64,000 nucleotides of DNA, taken from contig NZ_JAQTHV010000001.1 in NCBI RefSeq assembly GCF_029433295.1, positions 62,001 to 126,000 of the forward strand, given 5' to 3'. Shown here one piece after another: positions 58,317 to 64,000 of this stretch. The notes under the pieces were generated by a model that was not told where the DNA came from, did no database searches, and was given only the letters and a program-made list of their open reading frames with translations. The translations under genes were made by a program, and so were the position numbers. The DNA is from Bifidobacterium sp. ESL0784. GTDB taxonomy: Bacteria > Actinomycetota > Actinomycetes > Actinomycetales > Bifidobacteriaceae. Position 1 is the first letter of the stretch, and each line of letters begins with the position of its first letter.

Positions 58317-59744
58317 GTGGAGTTTGAGGTGTGGCCTGAGGCCATTGAGCTGGGGCACATGTTCGCCGATCAGGGATACGAGCTTTCGCTGGTGGGCGGG
58401 CCCGTGCGCGACCTGCTGCTGCACCGCAAAAGCCATGACCTCGATTTCTGCTCCTCCGCGCGTCCTGAGCAGTTCGAGCCGATTCTGAAGCGTTTCGGCC
58501 ACGACGGTTTCTGGGACATGGGCCGTAAATTCGGCACGTTGGGTGCGATGCGGCGGCGCAAGGACGGCACTGAAGTCAAGGTCGAAGTCACCACGTACCG
58601 TTCCGATAAATACGACCCCGATTCCCGTAAGCCTGAAGTGAGCTACGGCGACTCGCTGGAAGGCGACCTTTCCCGGCGCGATTTCACCGTCAATGCAATG
58701 GCGTTGCGCGTGCCTGATCTTGAATTCGTCGACCCGTTCGGCGGGGCCAGCGACTTGGCCAAAGGCATTTTGCGCACGCCGGTCGATCCGCGGCAATCCT
58801 TCGAGGACGACCCACTGCGCATGATGCGCGCGGTGCGTTTCGTCGCCCAGCTTGGTTTCCGCATCGAGCCGGACACCGCCGAAGCTATCACCGATATGGT
58901 CGACCGCATTTCCATCGTTTCCGCCGAGCGCGTGCGTGACGAGATCACCAAGCTGCTGCTTTCCGAGCGTCCGCACGAGGGCATTGAGGCGCTGGTCGAT
59001 TCAGGCTTGGCCGATATTGTATTACCTGAGATTCCGGCGTTGAAGCTGGAGATTGACGAGCATCACCGTCACAAGGACGTTTTCGAGCACACGCTGATGG
59101 TGCTCGACCGTGCGATTGCGCTGGAAACCGGCCCCGACGGCCCAGTGCCGGCGCCCGATCTGACCTTGCGCTTGGCCGCGTTGCTGCACGACATCGGCAA
59201 GCCCGCGACCCGTCGCTTCGAGCCGCACGGCAAGGTGAGTTTCCATCATCACGACGCAGTGGGTGCCAAAATGGTGCGCAAGCGTCTGAAAGCACTGCGT
59301 TTCGATCACCATATCATCTCCGACGTCAGCGAACTGGTGAACCTGCATCTGCGCTTCCACGGTTACGTCGACGAGCCTTGGACGGACTCGGCCGTGCGTC
59401 GGTATGTCAAGGATTCCGGACACTTGTATGAACGCCTAAATCGTCTGACCCGCGCCGATGCCACAACGCAGAACAAGCGCAAGGCGCTGATGTTCTCGGA
59501 TGCGATGGACGAGCTGGAGGCACGCGTCAAGGAGCTCAAGGAGCAGGAGGACTTCGACGCGATTCGCCCTGACCTCAACGGCAACGAAATCATCGAAATC
59601 CTTGGTATCAAGCCCGGCCCGGAAGTCGGCCGCGCCTACAAGCACATGCTCGATTACCGCTTGGACCACGGCCCTGCCGACCATGACACCGCCGTCACAG
59701 AGCTCAAGCGTTGGGCTGCCGAAGTTGGGCTCGGTGCCGAATAG
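58317..59744 (+). CDS. cca: CCA tRNA nucleotidyltransferase / PcnB-type with HD domain
   Basis: A 475-aa enzyme adding or repairing the 3' CCA of tRNAs, needed here because none of the three tRNA genes encodes CCA. GTG 58317 is chosen because GGAGG stands 6 bases upstream; GTG 58290 is in frame but without SD. The nucleotidyltransferase core has LVGGPVRDLL and the two Asp of SHDLDF (D41, D43), then RRDFTVNAMAL and DPLRMMRAVRF. An HD domain follows (LLHDIGKPATRRF, ~285). It is the first gene of the divergent actinobacterial murJ neighbourhood. Confidence 0.94.
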   Translation: MEFEVWPEAIELGHMFADQGYELSLVGGPVRDLLLHRKSHDLDFCSSARPEQFEPILKRFGHDGFWDMGRKFGTLGAMRRRKDGTEVKVEVTTYRSDKYDPDSRKPEVSYGDSLEGDLSRRDFTVNAMALRVPDLEFVDPFGGASDLAKGILRTPVDPRQSFEDDPLRMMRAVRFVAQLGFRIEPDTAEAITDMVDRISIVSAERVRDEITKLLLSERPHEGIEALVDSGLADIVLPEIPALKLEIDEHHRHKDVFEHTLMVLDRAIALETGPDGPVPAPDLTLRLAALLHDIGKPATRRFEPHGKVSFHHHDAVGAKMVRKRLKALRFDHHIISDVSELVNLHLRFHGYVDEPWTDSAVRRYVKDSGHLYERLNRLTRADATTQNKRKALMFSDAMDELEARVKELKEQEDFDAIRPDLNGNEIIEILGIKPGPEVGRAYKHMLDYRLDHGPADHDTAVTELKRWAAEVGLGAE

Positions 59745-59755
59745 TTACAGAGAAA

Positions 59756-59806
59756 ACTTCGCCGTGCTGCCAACCGGAGGCAGTGAACCGTATAAGTTGG
59801 CGAAGT
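59756..59806. terminator. Hairpin between converging cca and LytR_C genes
   Basis: ACTTCGCC (59756-59763) pairs with GGCGAAGT (59799-59806) with additional GCTGCC/GGCAGT pairing inside. Placed between two converging stops; moderate support. Confidence 0.45.
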
Positions 59807-59812
59807 CGGCTA

Positions 59813-60442
59813 TCACTGCTTGGGCTGGCGGAAGTCTGCGGGAAGCTTGCTGGCATCGACCTTATTCGGTGGGGTGCAGCCTTGGATGTTCTTGATTTCC
59901 GTGCCGGCGGCGGGCACTGATTCTTTTTTCGTCAGATCGGTGAACGTCGAGCCGATGACCACGCTCACGACCCCGTCTTGCCGCTGGTCCATCACCATTT
60001 TTGCGTCGGTGAAATTACTGTAGACCGTGTAGGCCTGCCACATATTGTTTTTCCCGTAGTAGATGGTGGTCCGTTCCACTTTTCGCGAACTGAAATCACC
60101 CACGCTGGACACGTTGAAATGGCGGATTTGCAACGCATCGCCGACCGCCTTGGCGAGGCCGACTGCCTTGGTCCCGTTGAGCACGTTGACCTCTATGCTG
60201 CCGTTCTGCTGATACGTGGCCGGGCTTTTATCGGGGTCGTTGGTCGCGCAGACCAGAGGCGCACCGAAATTGGTCTGCGCCTGGGGCACCCCGGCATTGC
60301 TTTTGCCGATGGTGTGGAAGAAAACGAAGAACGAGACTATCAGCGCGACGACGAGGACGACCGCAATCGTTGAAAACACGCGCACCTGACGGTGATGCAC
60401 ATACTCCTTGCGCGCCTGGCGTTCATCGCTAAATTGCTGCAT
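59813..60442 (-). CDS. LytR C-terminal-domain membrane protein
   Basis: A 209-aa single-pass protein. After a basic head (QARKEYVHHRQVRVF) there is one TM (STIAVVLVVALIVSFFVFFH). About 60-205 is a LytR_C domain: IEVNVLNGTKAVGLAKAVGD, VGDFSSRKVERTTIYYGKNN, and VVIGSTFTDLTKKES. This domain accompanies LytR-CpsA-Psr wall-polymer ligases, but here it stands alone without the catalytic LCP domain. It lies ~225 bp downstream of ksgA. A role in envelope assembly is inferred. Confidence 0.85.
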   Translation of the reverse strand: MQQFSDERQARKEYVHHRQVRVFSTIAVVLVVALIVSFFVFFHTIGKSNAGVPQAQTNFGAPLVCATNDPDKSPATYQQNGSIEVNVLNGTKAVGLAKAVGDALQIRHFNVSSVGDFSSRKVERTTIYYGKNNMWQAYTVYSNFTDAKMVMDQRQDGVVSVVIGSTFTDLTKKESVPAAGTEIKNIQGCTPPNKVDASKLPADFRQPKQ

Positions 60443-60667
60443 TGTTCGTTCCTGTCAACCCGTGCCTGCGCCGTTTCTTTGCAAACGGGTGAAGCTCACT
60501 CGGTGTGTCAAAGATTTGGCGAAATATCGACGTTTTCACTTTACCGTGAGAGTGTGACGCGTGTTCGACGCCAGCTGCAAAGATCGTTCCTTATATATTG
60601 TAGTAAAATATATTGTAGTAAAAATGGTCGGATTGTATTGACTTTTGGGTGACAAAAACAAGGAATG

Positions 60668-61570
60668 TCAGTTTTCAACCGCCGCGGCCAAGGCAACGAA
60701 TTCGTCGATGGTCAGGGTCTCGCCGCGTCTGGTCGGGTCGATGTCGGCTTTTGTGAACGCTTCGGCCGGTACCAGCTTTTTCAGTGCTGCGTGCAGAGTC
60801 TTGCGGCGTTGACCGAAAGCCGCGTCGATAAGCTGGAACACCTTCTCGCGGTTGGCTTTCGATGCTATTCCGATTCTTTCGTCTTCGTTATAGCGTGTAA
60901 ACGAAACGAGCGCGGAATCGACGTTCGGTGCGGGCCAGAAGACGTTGCGGCCGACGAGTCCCACCCGCTCGGCCTGCCCGTACCACGCCAGCTTCACGCT
61001 CGGGGTGCCATAGATCTTCGAGCCGGGTTTGGCCGCGAGCCGGTCGGCCACTTCCTTCTGTACCATGACGAGGAAATGGTCAAGGTTTTCGAATCGTTCC
61101 AGCAGCGTCAGCAATATCGGCGTCGCCACGTTATAAGGCAAATTGGAGACGAGGGTGAAGGGCCCATTGTTCGGCGCAAATTCAGGCAGCGTCTCGGGAC
61201 TCAGGCTCATTGCGTCGGCGGTGACGACGGTAAGCCGGTCGGCCGCTTCCGGCATAAATTCGGCGACAGTTTCCGGCAGCCTTGCCGCCAACGCCGGGTC
61301 GATTTCCACGGCGGTGACGGCAGCTCCGGTTTCCAGCAAAGCCAACGTAAGCGAGCCCAAACCCGGCCCGACTTCGAGTACTTTGGTATCAGCCGTCACT
61401 CCGGCTTCGCGCACAATACGCCGCACGGTGCCGGGATCGATCACAAAGTTCTGTCCGAATTTCTTGGTCGGACTGATGCCGGCGTCTGCGGCAATTCGCC
61501 GGATATCCCCAGCCCCCAACAGGTGGCCAACATTGTCCGCGCTATCGTGGTCTGTCATATGCTCACTCAT
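60668..61570 (-). CDS. ksgA: 16S rRNA adenine dimethyltransferase KsgA/RsmA
   Basis: A 300-aa SAM-dependent enzyme dimethylating the two adjacent adenines near the 3' end of 16S rRNA. Motifs: KKFGQNFVIDP, SAM motif KVLEVGPGLGSLT, VEIDPALAARLPE and the catalytic SNLPYNVATP. The C-terminal helical domain is intact. Downstream of the Rpf-like gene in the same direction (~303 bp gap with a strong hairpin), the same order as rpfB-ksgA in mycobacteria. ATG 61558 (fifth codon) is an alternative start. Confidence 0.96.
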   Translation of the reverse strand: MSEHMTDHDSADNVGHLLGAGDIRRIAADAGISPTKKFGQNFVIDPGTVRRIVREAGVTADTKVLEVGPGLGSLTLALLETGAAVTAVEIDPALAARLPETVAEFMPEAADRLTVVTADAMSLSPETLPEFAPNNGPFTLVSNLPYNVATPILLTLLERFENLDHFLVMVQKEVADRLAAKPGSKIYGTPSVKLAWYGQAERVGLVGRNVFWPAPNVDSALVSFTRYNEDERIGIASKANREKVFQLIDAAFGQRRKTLHAALKKLVPAEAFTKADIDPTRRGETLTIDEFVALAAAVEN

Positions 61571-61873
61571 GCTTTCAACATACCCTCAGCTCAAGAATCG
61601 GAAATTTTCATAGTCAAGTAACTTGTTGGAGACAACTGAGATGGTGCGGGGTTTCATTTCTCCTGAAAGGTCAGTGCTTTTAACAGAAAAGTTTCCGTCA
61701 CACTCGAAATTTGATGGTCAGCTATATCAAAGTTTCAGGTATAACCGATACTTCCCATCATGAATATGAAAGTGTCAGGTATAACTGACACTTTCATATT
61801 CAGGAAGACGAAGATTCACCAGTTAAATCAAGAACCTGAGTTCGTGAGGGCTGGTGATACCGCGAAGCTTATA
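61571..61873. other. Intergenic region with palindromic repeats
   Basis: 303 bp between rpf and ksgA. It holds the perfect 18-bp hairpin at 61761-61802 and, just upstream, a degenerate relative (GTTTCAGGTATAACCGATAC near 61731). I see no gene; the ksgA promoter should lie here. Confidence 0.5.
61761..61802 (-). terminator. Perfect 18-bp hairpin between rpf and ksgA
   Basis: TGAATATGAAAGTGTCAG (61761-61778) pairs exactly with its complement (61785-61802) around a 6-base loop GTATAA, ~70 bp past the rpf stop. There is no U-run, so it could be a terminator or an RNA-processing or protein-binding site. Confidence 0.6.
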
Positions 61874-63367
61874 TCAGTAGTTGCCGGTTTGCTGCCAGTG
61901 GTTCCAAGCGCCTGTCGGGCTGCCATACCTGCTGTGGATATAGCTCAAGCCCCAATCGATTTGGGTGGCGGAGTTGTCCAGCCAATCGCTGCCGAATGTC
62001 GCCATTTTGCTGCCTGGATACGACTGGGGAATGCCATAGGCATTGTTGTACGGATCGTTACGGCCGTTATTGTAATACTGCGCGTTCCATCTCCAGCCGG
62101 ATTCTTTGTTCCACATGTTGATGAGTGGCTGGCAATCTCCCTGGCCCCAACCCCATCCACTGTGCTGCATCACCATCGCGCAGGCATAGGTCTGCGCCAC
62201 CGTTCCGGAAGCGTGCCACAAGCCGCCATGGCTGGGCGTCGAAGGCGCGGGGGCCGGAGCTGGTGCAGGGCTTGGTGCCGGTGCCGGTTGCGAGGGCTTG
62301 CTCGGTTGCTGAGGCTGCTGAGCCGGTGCGGAGGGTGTGCTTGGTTGGCTCGGTTGACTGGGTTGCTGTGACGGAGTCGAAGGGGCTGGTGTGGACGGAG
62401 TCGAATTGTTATTCGAGTTATTGTCTTTGCTGGAATCGTTGTTGTTTGAGCCGTTGTCTTTATCTGTTCCAGTGCCATTGTCGTTACCGGTTGAAGGCGC
62501 GGGAGCAGCGGGTGCGGCAGGGCCAACAGCCACGACTTGGTCGAGGGCTACCTGCGTGACGGTTTCAGACTTGAGCGTGGAGCTTTCGGCCTGGCCGTCG
62601 ACGTAAGTGACGTCGTAAAGTTGCTGTTTGTTGCCATTTTGGCCAGCCTGACGGATTTCGGTCTGGCCGGGTTGCAGGCTCGAATCGACCACGGTACGTG
62701 TGGAGAAAGGCAGAGCGACGTCTCTTGTCTCCTCGCCGTGGGTGACGCGCTGGACGCGCAGAATGGTCTGCCCGTTTTCCTCGCTGACGCTCACGCGGTC
62801 ATCTTTGCCGATCGTGATGTTTTTGGAGTCCAAAATTGAGGCGGCCGTGAGCTTGCCGTTGGGCGCGATGGAGGTCTTGCCGTCGGCGATTACCGTCACC
62901 GGGCCGGCCTTGTTGATCACGAACCCGCCGGTGAGCTGATTGTAGACGTTGCCGACATCGACCGACACCTTTGCGGCGTTCTGGTCATTGGCCTTGAAGA
63001 ATCCGAGCAGCTGGTCTGCGCTGGTGGCGTAGGTCCAGAAAGGCACGTCCTGGCCTTCGATGTTGATGGTGGTCTGGTAGGCGCTGCGCACGGTGACCAC
63101 GTCGTGATTGGTCAGGCCCGCCTTTTCGTTGGTGGAGTCGATAAAATCGTGGGACTTGGTCTTGACCCCTTGCGATTCAAGGAATCTGGGGACGGAGGCG
63201 GAATAGGTGGCGACATTTTTTGTTTCGCCGTTGACCGTCAGGGCCACCGTTTTGCGCGCGGTGATGGCGAAGAAGATGATGCTGGCGAGCAGCACCACCC
63301 CGACGCAAACCGCCACGCGAATCCTGCGCAAAGTGACGAACCGCCGTGGTGTCCATCGACGTGCCAT
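61874..63367 (-). CDS. Rpf-like secreted muralytic protein (DUF348, G5, transglycosylase-like)
   Basis: A 497-aa cell-surface protein. SD GGGGG and ATG 63367. A signal-anchor (RVAVCVGVVLLASIIFFAI) is followed by DUF348 repeats (KTVALTVNGETKNVATYSAS, and further ones), a G5 domain ending TQVALDQVVAVG (~210-285), a Pro/Ser/Gln/Asn linker (~290-380), and a C-terminal lysozyme-like domain with WGWGQGDCQPLINMWNKESG and NPYNNAYGIPQSYPGSKMA (Glu is the expected catalytic acid). The DUF348-G5-catalytic layout equals RpfB, and it precedes ksgA as rpfB does. It would cleave peptidoglycan in growth or resuscitation. Confidence 0.88.
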   Translation of the reverse strand: MARRWTPRRFVTLRRIRVAVCVGVVLLASIIFFAITARKTVALTVNGETKNVATYSASVPRFLESQGVKTKSHDFIDSTNEKAGLTNHDVVTVRSAYQTTINIEGQDVPFWTYATSADQLLGFFKANDQNAAKVSVDVGNVYNQLTGGFVINKAGPVTVIADGKTSIAPNGKLTAASILDSKNITIGKDDRVSVSEENGQTILRVQRVTHGEETRDVALPFSTRTVVDSSLQPGQTEIRQAGQNGNKQQLYDVTYVDGQAESSTLKSETVTQVALDQVVAVGPAAPAAPAPSTGNDNGTGTDKDNGSNNNDSSKDNNSNNNSTPSTPAPSTPSQQPSQPSQPSTPSAPAQQPQQPSKPSQPAPAPSPAPAPAPAPSTPSHGGLWHASGTVAQTYACAMVMQHSGWGWGQGDCQPLINMWNKESGWRWNAQYYNNGRNDPYNNAYGIPQSYPGSKMATFGSDWLDNSATQIDWGLSYIHSRYGSPTGAWNHWQQTGNY

Positions 63368-63391
63368 GCGAACCCCCTGAAGTCATTTTCC

Positions 63392-63420
63392 GAGCATGAC
63401 GCGTATCGCTGCGCATGCTC
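63392..63420 (-). promoter_or_regulatory. Hairpin in the rpf leader
   Basis: GAGCATG (63392-63398) pairs with CATGCTC (63414-63420), extended inside by CGC/GCG with a one-base bulge, ~12-45 nt upstream of the SD. It may tune translation or be a protein site. I checked for the c-di-AMP (ydaO) riboswitch known before some actinobacterial rpf genes and did not recognise its conserved core. Confidence 0.45.
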
Positions 63421-63560
63421 TCGCCTTATCTAGTCTACAGTCTATCGGTTTCACTGTGAGGGCTTCAATACGCATCCGGCTTATGAGGTCAAGGTTTTGC
63501 AAAGAAAGCGCGGAAAGCGTGACGAAAGGTGGCATATATAGCAACGAATGTAACGGAAAA

Positions 63561-63619
63561 GCCCTTTAAAGAGGGGAAAAGGGGCGGGAGAGAAGGGGAT
63601 ATTCCCGCCCCTAAAGGGC
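63561..63619. other. Strong bulged hairpin upstream of rpf
   Basis: The 3' strand 63603-63619 (TCCCGCCCCTAAAGGGC) pairs continuously with two 5' strands, 63581-63589 (GGGGCGGGA) and 63561-63568 (GCCCTTTA), separated by a 12-nt A/G bulge (AAGAGGGGAAAA). The loop is 63590-63602. It is far too stable and G-rich to be random and may be a terminator for the tRNA-Thr transcript or part of the rpf leader RNA. The remaining 63421-63896 shows no gene. Confidence 0.55.
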
Positions 63620-63896
63620 GAAGCAAATTGGGGGAAGTTTCGCCCTTGGACGCTGCCCTCATATGGAAGAGGAACAACGCTTACTTACTCGAGCACGAGT
63701 AATACCGCCGGCACCTCCTTCACGCCGGAATCGTTGTGGACGTAAGGTTTACGAACCGCCACAACGCACGCAACCCACTCTCGTGGGCCTTACAACAAAT
63801 TCATTACTGCTTCAATCGAAGCGCGCTGCCCGTCTCTACCGTGGGCAACTACAACTATCAACAACTCTTGTCTGTCACCGCAACATCGCACCGGTG

Positions 63897-63970
63897 AGCC
63901 TCCTGTCGGGATCGAACCGACGACCTGCCGCTTACAAGGCGGCCGCTCTGGCCATCTGAGCTAAGGAGGC
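63897..63970 (-). tRNA. tRNA-Thr (UGU)
   Basis: A 74-nt cloverleaf on the minus strand. The acceptor GCCTCCT pairs with AGGAGGC; D-arm TAGCTCAGATGGCCAGAGC; the anticodon loop CTTGTAA carries TGT; T-arm GTCGGTTCGATCCCGAC. CCA is not encoded. Confidence 0.95.
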
Positions 63971-64000
63971 GTTGGTTTCAATCGTATCCGACAAAACCAG

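Noticed and set aside
57993..58976. Minus-strand ORF (327 aa) over the start of the CCA-enzyme gene
   Set aside because: Antisense to a gene with intact catalytic motifs and a good SD; no recognisable domain.
63368..63896. c-di-AMP (ydaO) riboswitch before the Rpf-like gene
   Set aside because: Known before some actinobacterial rpf genes, but I could not find its conserved core; only other hairpins are present.

Overview
The window looks like chromosomal DNA of a Gram-positive actinobacterium, most likely a Bifidobacterium or close relative (inference). The grounds are moderately high GC, a DUF3073 protein, an Rpf-like G5 protein upstream of ksgA, a large PEP carboxylase, and the actinobacterial cluster CCA-transferase / Nudix / DUF6049 / MurJ / pseudokinase. 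No rRNA operon or CRISPR array was seen. Three tRNA genes are present, all on the minus strand: Ala-UGC, Ile-GAU and Thr-UGU.

Layout. 1-6.8 kb: three tandem paralogous cell-wall adhesins with sortase-type C-termini; the first is cut by the window edge, the second is intact and the third is a decayed pseudogene. 7.0-10.7 kb: a feoA-feoB-feoC-like ferrous iron operon (minus), divergent from a methyltransferase. 12.3-16.5 kb: a 4.1-kb integrative element in the 3' end of tRNA-Ala. It has 45-bp direct repeats, a tyrosine integrase with arm-type repeats near both ends, an excisionase-like HTH gene, three unrecognised genes and an origin-like region of five 22-bp iterons between two perfect DnaA boxes. 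16.7-25 kb: a YgjP-like metallopeptidase, an SDR, Dps, a Fic protein behind a repeated operator-like site, a CNNM/CorC-like membrane protein and an LRR/LPXTG surface protein.

25.2-28.8 kb: a six-gene minus-strand operon not recognised as a known system. It encodes three small helical proteins (two WXG100-sized, one coiled coil), a 388-aa glycine-rich protein with a C-terminal membrane anchor, a lipoprotein and a soluble protein. It is the best candidate for an undescribed, possibly type VII-related, envelope system. 29-37.5 kb: polyol dehydrogenase, beta-carbonic anhydrase, AhpC with a reversed-order AhpF-like reductase, and PEP carboxylase. 38-42.2 kb: a ThrE-like exporter followed by a tandem duplication of a membrane-protein gene, one copy carrying a long Asn-Pro-Tyr repeat tail. 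42.2-48.7 kb: trpS, DUF3073, an SCP-like protein, a small membrane protein, a rhomboid protease, and an aminotransferase plus D-Ala-D-Ala ligase pair.

48.9-59.7 kb: a peptidoglycan-flippase locus (pseudokinase, disordered protein, MurJ, DUF6049, Nudix) divergent from the CCA-adding enzyme. 59.8-63.4 kb: a LytR_C protein, ksgA and an Rpf-like muralytic protein, then tRNA-Thr. The window mixes a conserved envelope/housekeeping backbone with accessory surface and mobile modules at about 0-7, 12-16.5, 22-29 and 40-42 kb.
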